Shown: positions 43,940 to 52,907, numbered from the stretch's first letter. The stretch: DNA of 57,584 nt from Gelidibacter pelagius (GCF_017581925.1 NZ_JAGEVG010000022.1:1-57584), one strand, 5' to 3'. The notes: generated from the sequence alone by a model not told the origin. Numbers and translations: made by a program.

Positions 43940-44014
43940 TGGTCCATACTGGATTCGAACCAGTGACTTCCACGTTGTCGACGTGACACTCTGAACCAGC
44001 TGAGTTAATGGACC
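43940..44014 (-). tRNA. tRNA-Val (anticodon GAC by position)
   Basis: The 75-base cloverleaf has acceptor GGTCCAT/ATGGACC, D stem ACTC/GAGT, anticodon stem TCACG/CGTGG and T stem ACTGG/CCAGT with TTCGAAT. The loop reads TCGACAA, so positions 34-36 are GAC (valine), but position 33 is C in place of the near-universal U. CCA is not encoded. It is followed by a terminator and preceded 41 bases upstream by a second tRNA-Val. Confidence 0.85.
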
Positions 44015-44055
44015 TGCTGTCTATAAAAAAAGTCCATACCATGTATGAACTTTAG

Positions 44056-44130
44056 TGGGCGATGAGGGGTTCGAACCCCCGACCCCCTCGGTGTAAACGA
44101 GGTGCTCTGAACCAGCTGAGCTAATCGCCC
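44056..44130 (-). tRNA. tRNA-Val (anticodon TAC)
   Basis: The 75-base cloverleaf has acceptor GGGCGAT/ATCGCCC, D stem GCTC/GAGC, anticodon stem CCTCG/CGAGG with loop TTTACAC (normal U33, anticodon TAC) and T stem GGGGG/CCCTC (one wobble pair). CCA is not encoded. It is the first gene of a tRNA-Val pair on the minus strand. Confidence 0.93.
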
Positions 44131-44192
44131 TGTTACGGGATTGCAAATATAGATTAGTTTTTGATATCGCAAAAGCTTTTTTTGAAAAATAT

Positions 44193-45413
44193 TTAAATTA
44201 TTTCGGCCACAACAAAAGTACTGCCACCTACATAAATAACATCAGCTTTTGTAGCATGCTGTTTAGCGCTACTTAAGGCCTCTTGCACACTGTTATACGC
44301 ATTTCCTTTAAACCCGTTCGCTACGAAAATATCTCGTAGCACATCTGCTTCTAAACCGCGCGGAATATTGGGCTTACATAAATAATACAAGGCATTCTTG
44401 GGCAATAAAGACAATATAGATGCTACATCTTTATCATTGACAACTCCGAAGACCATGTGAAGCACTTTATAAGGTTCCTTTAATAGTTGCGCCATCGCAT
44501 AATGTAATCCTTCTTTGTTGTGCGCAGTATCACAAATAATCTTAGGCTCCTCTTGCAAGATTTGCCATCTTCCATTTAAACCCGTATTCTTAACCACCTT
44601 CACAAAACCACTCTTGATGGCATCTTCTGAGACTTCAAATCCGTTTTCGCGTATGACTTGCGTTGCACAAAGAACGGTAGCTTTGTTTTTTTTCTGATAA
44701 TCTCCTTTGAGATCACTTTCATAATCATTTATGACTTCCACCTGATCCGCAAAGTGAATCTCAGCATGACGTGTAGCTGCGATTTCCTTAAATACATTTT
44801 TGGTTTCCGGTTGGGTCTCTCCTATGACCACAGGGACATTAGATTTAATAATCCCAGCCTTTTCAAAAGCAATGGTCTCTAAGATGTTTCCTAAAAACTG
44901 GGTATGATCCAAACCTATATTGGTAATTATGGATAGCTCTGGAGTAATAATATTGGTCGAATCCAAACGACCTCCCATGCCGACTTCAATTATCGCAATA
45001 TCTACTTTCTCTATTGAGAAATAATCAAATGCCATTCCCACAGTCATTTCAAAGAATGACAGTGAATGACTTTCAAAAAATGACTTATGCTTTTCAATAA
45101 ATTCAACAACGAAGGCTTCACTTATTTCCTTCCCATTGATTTTAATGCGCTCTCTAAAGTCCTTTAGGTGTGGTGATGTATAAAGTCCCACCTTGTAGCC
45201 GGCTTCCTGTAAAATGGAGGCTAACATGTGGCTCGTGGAACCTTTTCCGTTGGTTCCAGCAACGTGGATACTTTTAAAATTATGTTCTGGGTGATGGAGA
45301 TGTTCTGCGAATTGGAGTGTATTGTCCAAGTTGGCTTTATATGCAGTCTTACCTTGGTTTTGATACATTGGTAACTGCTTAAACATCCAGTTGACAGTAT
45401 CTTGATAGGTCAT
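44193..45413 (-). CDS. folC: Bifunctional folylpolyglutamate/dihydrofolate synthase
   Basis: The 406-residue Mur-ligase-like enzyme has the ATP loop VAGTNGKGSTSHML near residue 50, GLYTSPHLKDFRERI near 75 and EVGMGGRLDSTN near 143. It adds glutamate to dihydropteroate and to folates, and so retains them in the cell. The start abuts the TonB-like stop with no gap (TAA-ATG), so translation is probably coupled to the exbB-exbD-tonB group, although the functions are unrelated. Confidence 0.95.
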   Translation of the reverse strand: MTYQDTVNWMFKQLPMYQNQGKTAYKANLDNTLQFAEHLHHPEHNFKSIHVAGTNGKGSTSHMLASILQEAGYKVGLYTSPHLKDFRERIKINGKEISEAFVVEFIEKHKSFFESHSLSFFEMTVGMAFDYFSIEKVDIAIIEVGMGGRLDSTNIITPELSIITNIGLDHTQFLGNILETIAFEKAGIIKSNVPVVIGETQPETKNVFKEIAATRHAEIHFADQVEVINDYESDLKGDYQKKNKATVLCATQVIRENGFEVSEDAIKSGFVKVVKNTGLNGRWQILQEEPKIICDTAHNKEGLHYAMAQLLKEPYKVLHMVFGVVNDKDVASILSLLPKNALYYLCKPNIPRGLEADVLRDIFVANGFKGNAYNSVQEALSSAKQHATKADVIYVGGSTFVVAEII

Positions 45414-46301
45414 TTATTGAGTAACGCTAAAATCGATTTTCACAAAGCCTACTTGAGTCGCTGGTGCTTTTGGATCGGCAGGCCATTTATAGGTAAGCGC
45501 CGTCTTTCTCGCGGCTTCATACAAGCAGATATTTCCTGTAGTTCCTTTTTTTCCAGGAATAGCATTCACAACACGACCATCTCTGTTGACATGAATTTCA
45601 ACTACAACCCTACCTTCTTCATCACAATCAGGAACAACCTTACTATTAGAAGGCTTCCCTCTCCCTCTCAAACCATAGCCGCTTCCGCTACCGCCACTTC
45701 CTGTACCAGGTTGTCCAAAATAACTTGGCGCATACGGATCTCCATCCAATTGTCCTTTATCTCCCGGTTTGCCGTCGTCACCTTCTCCACCAGTAGTTGT
45801 ACCCTCTGATTTTTTAACCCCGCCTATCAATGCATCCAACTTCGCTCTTTTATCGGCCTCTTCTTGACGTTGTTTAGCTTCAGCTGCTTCCTTGGCTTTC
45901 TTTGCACGCTCAACCTCGGCCTTTGCTTTTGCCTCAGCTTTCGCCTTAGCATCTGCTGCCTCTTTTTGCTTTTTCATGGCAATGGCTTCAGAATTATCTT
46001 CGGTTAACACCTTTTCAGCAGGTTGCTCTGATTTTGTTGGTTCTGTTTTTTCTTCCTCGACCTTAGTTTCCTTAACAACAGGCTCACTTACTACCTCTTT
46101 TGGCTCAGATTTAACAGGCTTAAGCGGTTGCACATCGCCACTACCTACATCTGAATCACCAAAATTAACAGCTACTCCGTATTCTAAAGGAGGATCCATA
46201 TAAGGAGGACCAACCACAAATAACAACAACAGCAGAATAACCACAATAAGTGTGGTAATTTTTGCAGAATTGCGTTCATGTTTGGTTTTTAGGTATTTCA
46301 T
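45414..46301 (-). CDS. TonB-family energy transducer
   Basis: The 295-residue protein has one N-terminal membrane helix (about 15-38) and a Pro/Glu/Lys-rich region. A long Ala/Lys/Glu coiled segment follows (about 100-160) as in TolA, then a Gly-rich stretch and a TonB C-terminal domain from about 215 (VVVEIHVNRDGRVVNAIPG, AARKTALTYKWPA). It would span the periplasm and pass the proton-motive force from ExbB/ExbD to outer-membrane receptors. It follows exbD by 1 base. Confidence 0.9.
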   Translation of the reverse strand: MKYLKTKHERNSAKITTLIVVILLLLLFVVGPPYMDPPLEYGVAVNFGDSDVGSGDVQPLKPVKSEPKEVVSEPVVKETKVEEEKTEPTKSEQPAEKVLTEDNSEAIAMKKQKEAADAKAKAEAKAKAEVERAKKAKEAAEAKQRQEEADKRAKLDALIGGVKKSEGTTTGGEGDDGKPGDKGQLDGDPYAPSYFGQPGTGSGGSGSGYGLRGRGKPSNSKVVPDCDEEGRVVVEIHVNRDGRVVNAIPGKKGTTGNICLYEAARKTALTYKWPADPKAPATQVGFVKIDFSVTQ

Positions 46302-46302
46302 A

Positions 46303-46695
46303 TTAATTAGGCTTTACAGCCAAAATTACTTTAAATTTATTTCTATTGGCAATGTCCATGACTTTGACAACATTATCTACAGGTACTGATTTTTCTGCTC
46401 TTAAAACAATGGTTGGTTGATCTTGATCAGTAAGTACATTTTTCAATTCAAGCTCCAGAACACTTTCCCCAACCAGTTTTTGATCGATATAATAATTCAA
46501 ATCTTTTGTAATACTGACCGCTACAGATTTTTTGTTCTCTGTTTTCCCATCTGCTTTTGGCAACAGAATATCAATCGCATTAGTGGTCACCAAAGTTGAT
46601 GCCAACATAAAAAATATCAATAACAAAAAGACAATATCCGTCATTGACGACATATTGAACTCTGGTGTTACTTTATTTCTTCCTCTTATATTCAT
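46303..46695 (-). CDS. ExbD/TolR-type biopolymer transport protein
   Basis: The 130-residue protein has a single N-terminal helix, MTDIVFLLLIFFMLAST, preceded by a basic stretch; the Asp in MTDIVFL is the proton-carrying residue of the family. The periplasmic domain follows. Its partners are the ExbB-like gene upstream, across a gap of 221 bases, and the TonB-like gene downstream. Confidence 0.93.
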   Translation of the reverse strand: MNIRGRNKVTPEFNMSSMTDIVFLLLIFFMLASTLVTTNAIDILLPKADGKTENKKSVAVSITKDLNYYIDQKLVGESVLELELKNVLTDQDQPTIVLRAEKSVPVDNVVKVMDIANRNKFKVILAVKPN

Positions 46696-46861
46696 AGTTA
46701 AGTATTACTCAAAATTATCATTATTCTAACGGCTTCTCATGTGATCCCGATAACAAGTGCCGTCATATTTAAGCTCTCAGCTGCATCCTATGCAACTACT
46801 TCCGAAAACCGTCAACTGCCTGCCCCTTCCATAGCATTTTGCGGTGGCGGGAAGACCGTTC

Positions 46862-46914
46862 ACTGCTGACTTCCGACTGCCTACTGAAAACTGTCAACTG
46901 AAGACTGCAGACTA
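46862..46914 (-). repeat. (CAGTNNN)n heptad array after exbB
   Basis: On the plus strand ACT occurs at 46862, 46869, 46876, 46883, 46890, 46897, 46904 and 46911, exactly every 7 bases, and six of these read ACTG. Read on the minus strand this is a run of CAGTNNN that begins right after the exbB stop (TAA, then TTTAGTCTGCAGT). The 46808-46818 region has two more units. The array sits between exbB and exbD. Confidence 0.8.
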
Positions 46915-46916
46915 AA

Positions 46917-47657
46917 TTAAATCGGCTCGTTCAAGTGATCTAAAAACTCTAAAGAATTGGCTTCCATTTGATGGACTACTTTATCAGTTTTAACCACCAA
47001 ATGATTATACGCCATATAAGCGACAATACCAACAATCAAACCTCCAACGGTTGTCGTCATTGCGGTATAAAGTCCGTCGGCCAACAATTTGATATCAATT
47101 TGTCCACCGGCGTTAGCAATTTCAAAGATGGATAGAATCATCCCAATGACAGTTCCTAAGAATCCAATCATTGGCCCCACACCAGAAATTGTAGCGAGAA
47201 CACTCACATTTCTTTCCAATTCATACACTTCCAATCGGCCTGCACTTTCGAGAGCTGTACTAATATCTTCCAACGGCTTGCCAATACGACTGATCCCTTT
47301 ATTGATCAAGCGCGATACCGGCGTATTGACTTGGGCACATAATATCTGTGCCGAATCTGTTTTACCATTGGTTACATGATCCTTTATTTGATTCATGAAA
47401 TTTGAATCTATTTTTGATGCTGCCTTTATAGCAAATAATCTTTCGAAATAAATATAGATCGCAAAAACCATCAACACAAACAAAATGGCGATGATGACCA
47501 TTCCGGCAGTTCCTCCACTTCCGATCAATTCAATAATTGATAATGTCTTTTCAACTGATTCTGCTTCCGGAACTAGTTCCACTCCATCTTGAATAGTACT
47601 CTGTAATATCATATTAAAACTTATTAAAATTGATGTAATTAGTGTGTAAACGTACAA
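46917..47657 (-). CDS. MotA/TolQ/ExbB-type proton channel protein
   Basis: The 246-residue protein has three membrane helices (about 50-75, 150-178 and 195-215) and the signature ISGVGPMIGFLGTVIGMILSIFEIA, then DIKLLADGLYTAMTTTVGGLIVGIVAYMAYN. It forms the channel of the ExbB-ExbD complex that powers TonB-dependent uptake or the Tol-Pal system. It is the first gene of the set; exbD follows 221 bases later across a repeat-bearing gap. Confidence 0.93.
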   Translation of the reverse strand: MYVYTLITSILISFNMILQSTIQDGVELVPEAESVEKTLSIIELIGSGGTAGMVIIAILFVLMVFAIYIYFERLFAIKAASKIDSNFMNQIKDHVTNGKTDSAQILCAQVNTPVSRLINKGISRIGKPLEDISTALESAGRLEVYELERNVSVLATISGVGPMIGFLGTVIGMILSIFEIANAGGQIDIKLLADGLYTAMTTTVGGLIVGIVAYMAYNHLVVKTDKVVHQMEANSLEFLDHLNEPI

Positions 47658-47820
47658 AACTTAACTTAAGTATATTTTAAAATCATGTTCTTGTAAACAT
47701 AAATACTTCGGTACCTCGACTGAATAATATAGCCTGTTAAAAAAGTGGGCCTTTCGAGCCCGATTTTCCATCGCAAATATAAAAAACTAAGCATCGCTTT
47801 GAATCAATTTGGCAATATTT

Positions 47821-48885
47821 TTAAGGATAATAAATTTGACCGGAACTATGGTCATTGAAAGCCCCTGTAACACTACTCAAGCAGTTGTTTTCATTGCGAA
47901 GTCTAAGCACTCCTAAAAAGCCAAATATAAGAGCTTCTTTGTTGTCTATAATTGACCTTTCGGGGACAATAATGACATTTTGGGTTTTATCGGATAAACA
48001 TGCGATCAAAAACTCATTAAATGCCCCGCCACCAGTGGTAAGAACAGATGCCTTACTTTTACAATTTATTTCATTAGAGATTTGAACGGCAATGTGCTCA
48101 ACGAAAGTTCGTAAGACATCTTTTACACTTAAAGAAAATGAATCAATTAATGGGAAAATTTCTGTTTTGACCCATTCCAACCCCAAAGATTTTGGATACG
48201 GAGTTTTATAAAAGCTCAACGCATTCAATTGTTGTAATAATGTTTGATTTATAGTGCCTGACGCTGCAATTTTCCCTCCATCGTCATAATCTAATCCCAG
48301 TTCATTGACATAACGGTTAAGTACAATATTAACCGGGCAAATATCATACGCAATCCGCTGTCCGTTTATTTCGGAAGAAATATTCGCAAACCCTCCCAAA
48401 TTCAAACAAAAATCATATTTCGAAAACAAAAGCTGATCACCAATAGGGACTAATGGCGCACCCTGGCCACCTAAAGCAACATCTGCAACTCTGAAATCGC
48501 ACACGACAGTTTCATTTAAAATTGAGGCAAGCTTAGGCAAATTACCTATTTGATAGGTCAATTTATTTTGCGGTTGGTGCAGTGCAGTATGCCCATGGGA
48601 ACACACGGCATCCAAATTGGAAAGCTTGTTTTTGCTTATAAATTGATGAATTGCATTTCCCAAAAATTTGGTGTAATCTTCATCCAATTGCAATAATTCT
48701 GTCTTGGTCAAAGTCACCAAATTTTTCAGCTTTTCAACCCAAACAGATGGATAGCCATAGGTTTCTGCCTGCAATATTTCGAAATCCCATCGGTCGTGAT
48801 GCGTAAAAGAACAATGTGCAATATCTATCCCATCCAAGGATGTGCCTGACATCACGCCTATAACGTTGTAGTAATTTTTAATCAT
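47821..48885 (-). CDS. anmK: Anhydro-N-acetylmuramic acid kinase
   Basis: The 354-residue enzyme phosphorylates 1,6-anhydro-MurNAc, opening the ring in the same step, to recycle cell-wall sugar. The GVMSGTSLDGIDIAHC start is the family signature (residues 10-25); VCSHGHTALHQP, ALGGQGAPLVPIGD and the C-terminal VLTTGGGAFNEF are also typical. It is divergent from the acyl-CoA dehydrogenase gene. Confidence 0.95.
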   Translation of the reverse strand: MIKNYYNVIGVMSGTSLDGIDIAHCSFTHHDRWDFEILQAETYGYPSVWVEKLKNLVTLTKTELLQLDEDYTKFLGNAIHQFISKNKLSNLDAVCSHGHTALHQPQNKLTYQIGNLPKLASILNETVVCDFRVADVALGGQGAPLVPIGDQLLFSKYDFCLNLGGFANISSEINGQRIAYDICPVNIVLNRYVNELGLDYDDGGKIAASGTINQTLLQQLNALSFYKTPYPKSLGLEWVKTEIFPLIDSFSLSVKDVLRTFVEHIAVQISNEINCKSKASVLTTGGGAFNEFLIACLSDKTQNVIIVPERSIIDNKEALIFGFLGVLRLRNENNCLSSVTGAFNDHSSGQIYYP

Positions 48886-48908
48886 AGATGTAAAAATAGT
48901 TATTCAAA

Positions 48909-48939
48909 TTGATAAAATAGTAGTAAAACCTTATCTTTG
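48909..48939 (+). promoter_or_regulatory. Promoter of the acyl-CoA dehydrogenase gene
   Basis: TTG at 48909-48911 and TATCTTTG at 48932-48939 match both elements of the Bacteroidota promoter at the right spacing (20 bases). Transcription should start near 48945. Confidence 0.7.
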
Positions 48940-48976
48940 CGTTCGTTTTTTAATGAACCAACAATTATCTTACAAC

Positions 48977-50119
48977 ATGGATTTTACACTAACCGAAGAA
49001 CATAAATTAATACGCGAAGCCGCTCGCGATTTTGCGAATACCGAACTCCTTCCTGGTGTCATTGAACGTGACAACAAACAAAAATTCCCAAAAGAATTGG
49101 TCAAAAAAATGGGAGACCTCGGTTTTCTTGGACTCATGGTAGACCCTAAATATGGCGGCAGCGGGATGGATGCTATTTCTTATGTGTTGGTTATGGAAGA
49201 ATTGTCTAAGATAGATGCTTCTGCTTCCGTGATTGTTTCTGTAAACAACTCCTTGGTCTGTTATGGATTGGAGGCTTTTGCCAGCGAAGAACAAAAGCAA
49301 AAATACTTGACCAAACTTGCTACTGGTGAGTTTATAGGAGCTTTTTGTTTAAGCGAACCTGAAGCTGGAAGTGATGCGACGTCTCAAAAAACAACCGCGA
49401 TTGATAAAGGCGATCATTATGTGATTAACGGCACTAAAAACTGGATTACAAGTGGAGGACGTGCTGATGTTTACATTGTTATCGCCCAAACGGATAAGCA
49501 TAAAGGATCTCATGGGATCAATGCATTTATTGTTGAAAAAGGCACCCCTGGATTTGATATTGGCCCTAAAGAAGATAAATTAGGAATTAGAGGAAGTGAT
49601 ACGCACACCCTTCAATTTAACGATGTGAAAGTTCCAAAAGAAAATAGAATTGGTGATGACGGCTCAGGGTTCCGTTTTGCAATGAAAACACTTTCTGGCG
49701 GACGCATCGGCATTGCCGCTCAAGCTTTGGGGATTGCTGCTGGTGCTTATGAATTGGCATTGAAATATTCAAAAGAACGTAAAGCATTTGGAACAGAAAT
49801 CTGCAACCATCAAGCCATTGCGTTTAAGCTTGCAGATATGTATGTAGATATTGAAGCAGCTCGTCATTTGGTAATGAAAGCAGCTTGGGATAAAGACCAA
49901 GGCAATAATTACGATGTATCGAGTGCTGTAGCAAAGTTATTTGCCTCTAAAGCAGCAATGGAGCATACGGTTGAAGCCGTCCAAATCCATGGCGGGAACG
50001 GTTTTGTTAAAGAATACCACGTAGAACGCTTGATGCGTGATGCGAAGATTACCCAGATTTATGAAGGTACGTCAGAGATTCAAAAAATAGTGATTTCGAG
50101 AAATCTAATTAAGGAATAA
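48977..50119 (+). CDS. Acyl-CoA dehydrogenase
   Basis: The FAD enzyme has 380 residues from the ATG at 48977, where the sequence begins MDFTLTEEHKLIREAARDF as in the family; an ATG at 48953 would add 8 residues. It oxidises short- or branched-chain acyl-CoA to enoyl-CoA. FCLSEPEAGSDA is the substrate and FAD loop, ERKAFGTEICNHQAIAFKLADM lies in the helical domain, and the catalytic Glu is in IYEGTSEIQ near the end. The exact chain length used cannot be read. A terminator follows at 50143-50176. Confidence 0.95.
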   Translation: MDFTLTEEHKLIREAARDFANTELLPGVIERDNKQKFPKELVKKMGDLGFLGLMVDPKYGGSGMDAISYVLVMEELSKIDASASVIVSVNNSLVCYGLEAFASEEQKQKYLTKLATGEFIGAFCLSEPEAGSDATSQKTTAIDKGDHYVINGTKNWITSGGRADVYIVIAQTDKHKGSHGINAFIVEKGTPGFDIGPKEDKLGIRGSDTHTLQFNDVKVPKENRIGDDGSGFRFAMKTLSGGRIGIAAQALGIAAGAYELALKYSKERKAFGTEICNHQAIAFKLADMYVDIEAARHLVMKAAWDKDQGNNYDVSSAVAKLFASKAAMEHTVEAVQIHGGNGFVKEYHVERLMRDAKITQIYEGTSEIQKIVISRNLIKE

Positions 50120-50582
50120 CACTTTTTATAAATAGGATTATGAAAGACTCAACTGAACGTTGGGTCTTTTTTTTTTAAATAGATTAAAAACTCATCTAAT
50201 TATATAAGATAAGTACGCAAATATTCAGTTTGCTTCTAATTTTCAGCTAATTCAAAATCAAACCTTTCAAGATTTCGCACTTAGCTTAAACCTTTAAAGA
50301 ACCCGTCCACTTTCGACTTGAAACTTATGGTTCGCTTTTACCAACTGCACATAATTTCTGACCAAATTCAGTTCAATTTATTCTATTGATACATTTCAAT
50401 AATTTTCATAGAGTTTCTAAGCCTTCTTTATTAGACACAAAATGCTGATTACCAACACGCTAATCACGACTTATAGTATCATCTTACGTTACATATATTG
50501 CACACTTTGGTACAATAGTGCTATCCCTTCTAACAGACAATAGGTAATTTTAAATAGAATATTAACTCATAAATTAATACAA
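50120..50582. other. 463-base gap upstream of the exported cassette
   Basis: After the terminator at 50143-50176 the stretch is AT-rich with no convincing gene. It should contain the promoter of the exported cassette; weak -7-like strings (TATATTGC near 50496, ACACTTTG near 50507) lie 65-90 bases before the start at 50583. Confidence 0.5.
50143..50176 (+). terminator. Terminator after the acyl-CoA dehydrogenase gene
   Basis: AAAGACTCAAC pairs with GTTGGGTCTTT (one G-T pair) and a run of T follows. It lies 23 bases past the stop. Confidence 0.88.
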
Positions 50583-52040
50583 ATGAAAAAAATAGTTACG
50601 CTTTTTTTAGCAAGCCTGTTTTACTTTACTTCCTATGCTAATAATATTACGGTTAGTAATATCTCTTTGGAAAACTTAAATGCACCCAATTGGGTACAGG
50701 TTGAATTTGATTTAAGTTGGGAAAACTCCTGGCGATTAAGTGCTGGACCATCCAATTGGGATGCGGCATGGGTGTTTATTAAATTTAGGGTGAATAGTGG
50801 GGAGTGGATGCATGCACAATTGTCGCAAACCGACTTTGTCGCTGCCGCCGGAAGTACTATAGATGTATCAAGTGACGGTGTTGGTGCTTTTGTTTATAGA
50901 GATAGTGACGGAAGTGGCGACCTGAATTTACAGAATATGCGTTTACGCTGGGACTATGGATCTATTGGGAACAATGATATAATAGATGTACAGGTGTTTG
51001 CTATAGAAATGGTAAACGTACCCGAAGGCGCATTTTCAGTGGGGAGTCCCGGGACTGAAGTGGGAAAATTTTATTCAAATCTTCCCTCAATACCCTATCA
51101 AATAAATTCTGAAAACGCCATAACCGTTTCAACTGGCACGGGTAATCTTTACTATAGCACTGCTACGGCCGGTTCAAGACCAGGTGACCAATTAGGACCA
51201 ATACCTGCAGAATTCCCAAAAGGTTTCAATGCCTTTTATTGTATGAAATATGAAATGACCCAAGGGCAGTGGGTAAGTTTTTTCAATACCCTTACTGCGC
51301 TTCAAAAATCTTCGAATGACATTACTGGTCCTGATGGAAAGAATCAAGATACTGCACTTAATAGAAATACAATTTCATGGGAAGAAGGTAGTGCTTCCGC
51401 AACAACAACATCACCCGATGTGCCTCTTAATTATGTGTCAAACAAACTTTTATTGGCATATTTGGATTGGGCTGGGCTTAGGCCTATGACCGAACTGGAA
51501 TATGAAAAAGCATGTAGAGGTCCCGTTGCTCCAAAAGCAAACGAATTTGCTTGGGGCAGTGCAAATATTGCTTCAAGACCATATAATTTAGTCAATGATT
51601 CTCAACCAAATGAATTGATTTCAAATCCAGAGCTTGGTACAGGAAATGCGCTTTATAGTCCTACCAATGGCACTCCTTCCGGTCCTAAAAGAGTGGGTAT
51701 TTTAGCAGCTAGTGCAATTAACAAAACCAGAGAAGAAACAGGTGGTAGCTATTATGGAGTCATGGAATTAACTGGAAACATGTACGAACGTTGCATATCA
51801 GTTGGCAATCCAGAAGGTCGCACGTTTACAGCAATTCATGGAGATGGGTTGTTAACAAATACAGGCTTACCAAATGTAAGCTCTTGGCCAGTTACTTATA
51901 ATACAGGCATAGGCTACCGAGGCGGGTCGTTTTTTAATGGTTCAGACTTTATACGGGTTTCGGACAGATATGATGCAGCAAGTGTACTGGCCGGTGCAAA
52001 TAATAGACTTGGCTTTCGTGGCGTGCGTTCAGCCAACTAA
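50583..52040 (+). CDS. Exported SUMF1-fold protein, no catalytic cysteines
   Basis: The 485-residue protein has a signal peptide (about 1-19, cut after TSYA). An N-terminal immunoglobulin-like region follows (about 20-150: NITVSNISLENLNAPNWVQV, WDAAWVFIKFRVNSGEW). Then comes a formylglycine-enzyme-like (SUMF1) domain: MVNVPEGAFSVGSPG, CMKYEMTQGQWVSFFN, RPMTELEYEKACRG, YGVMELTGNMYERCI, YRGGSFFNGSDF, NRLGFRGVRSAN. True sulfatase-activating enzymes have two Cys in the segment after GGS; here it reads SFFNGSDFI. It probably acts as a surface lectin-like or structural protein. It has no sorting domain and starts the four-gene cassette. Confidence 0.85.
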   Translation: MKKIVTLFLASLFYFTSYANNITVSNISLENLNAPNWVQVEFDLSWENSWRLSAGPSNWDAAWVFIKFRVNSGEWMHAQLSQTDFVAAAGSTIDVSSDGVGAFVYRDSDGSGDLNLQNMRLRWDYGSIGNNDIIDVQVFAIEMVNVPEGAFSVGSPGTEVGKFYSNLPSIPYQINSENAITVSTGTGNLYYSTATAGSRPGDQLGPIPAEFPKGFNAFYCMKYEMTQGQWVSFFNTLTALQKSSNDITGPDGKNQDTALNRNTISWEEGSASATTTSPDVPLNYVSNKLLLAYLDWAGLRPMTELEYEKACRGPVAPKANEFAWGSANIASRPYNLVNDSQPNELISNPELGTGNALYSPTNGTPSGPKRVGILAASAINKTREETGGSYYGVMELTGNMYERCISVGNPEGRTFTAIHGDGLLTNTGLPNVSSWPVTYNTGIGYRGGSFFNGSDFIRVSDRYDAASVLAGANNRLGFRGVRSAN

Positions 52041-52052
52041 AACTATAAGGTT

Positions 52053-52907
52053 ATGATTCGCAAAATTTTTTCAATAATAATTGTCGCCATAATTACTTGT
52101 GATTTTGTCCACGCACAATACACAGGAGGCAGAGATGATGGCAGTGCAAAATCCTCACTACATGGCAGTCGACTTTCTGGTGAAATAGCATCATTCACTG
52201 TACTCTATCAAGGAAGTTCTGGAGATGGTTTTGACGCACTTTCGAATCAAGTATTGTTATCAAATCCGTATTTCAAAATATATGGCGGAAGTATTGGTGA
52301 CGGATTCTCACAAAACAGTTCAGTAGTAACAATAAATGGGAAAAACATCAACAGTCTGTATGCTGGAGCTTCTGGAGATGGGCATTCACAAAATGACGTC
52401 CAAAGTTTAATCGATGGAGAACGTTTAAGCATGTTGTTTACGGGGAATATTGGTGATGGTTCAGACTTTGCAATGTTAAGCTCAGTGTTTTTGGAAGGTT
52501 TCTTGGTAGATATTTTTCAAGGCGGCAGTGGCGATGGGTTTTCAAGCCTACTAAAATCAGAGAATTATTTGACAGGACTTATGCTGACCTTATATGATGG
52601 TGGAAATGGTGATGGCTTTTCAGCAAATGCTTTTACATCAACTTTAACTTTGGACATAATTGAGCAATTAAAGGAAATGAACGTCCTACTTTATCCAAAT
52701 CCCGCCAGCCATATCGTACATATTAAACCAAACGACGGCATCATAATTACTTCCATTCAATTATATGATATCTCTGGCAAAAAGATAAATGTGACATTAT
52801 CTGATGAAAAAACCTTGGACGTAACCAGTTTATCGAATGGCATTTATCTTTTGAATATTTTCTCAGAAGACGGAAGCGTTTCAAAAAAATTAGTTATTAA
52901 AAAATGA
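52053..52907 (+). CDS. T9SS type A protein with 26-residue GDG repeats
   Basis: The 284-residue protein has a signal peptide (about 1-20). GDG occurs at residues 56-58, 81-83, 107-109, 133-135, 159-161 and 185-187, spaced 25 or 26 apart, each in a Y-x-G-G-x-G-D-G-F-S-like unit; a related GGRDDG lies at 24-29. A type A sorting domain ends the protein (from LLYPNPASHIVHI, ending SKKLVIKK). The strict period suggests a solenoid or metal-binding beta structure. Its sorting domain closely resembles that of the gene at 53784. It follows the SUMF1 protein by 12 bases. Confidence 0.85.
   Translation: MIRKIFSIIIVAIITCDFVHAQYTGGRDDGSAKSSLHGSRLSGEIASFTVLYQGSSGDGFDALSNQVLLSNPYFKIYGGSIGDGFSQNSSVVTINGKNINSLYAGASGDGHSQNDVQSLIDGERLSMLFTGNIGDGSDFAMLSSVFLEGFLVDIFQGGSGDGFSSLLKSENYLTGLMLTLYDGGNGDGFSANAFTSTLTLDIIEQLKEMNVLLYPNPASHIVHIKPNDGIIITSIQLYDISGKKINVTLSDEKTLDVTSLSNGIYLLNIFSEDGSVSKKLVIKK

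Noticed and set aside
43769-43966. Open reading frame on the plus strand over the last repeat unit
   Set aside because: It is antisense to the tRNA and built from repeat sequence; there is no protein-like pattern apart from the repeat.
43606-43989. Open reading frame on the minus strand across the tandem array and a tRNA gene
   Set aside because: It begins inside the tRNA-Val gene and reads through the terminator and three repeat units, so it is a by-product of the repeat.
45402-45809. 135-codon frame on the plus strand over the tonB-like gene
   Set aside because: It is antisense to the conserved C-terminal TonB domain and Gly-rich linker; low-complexity shadow.
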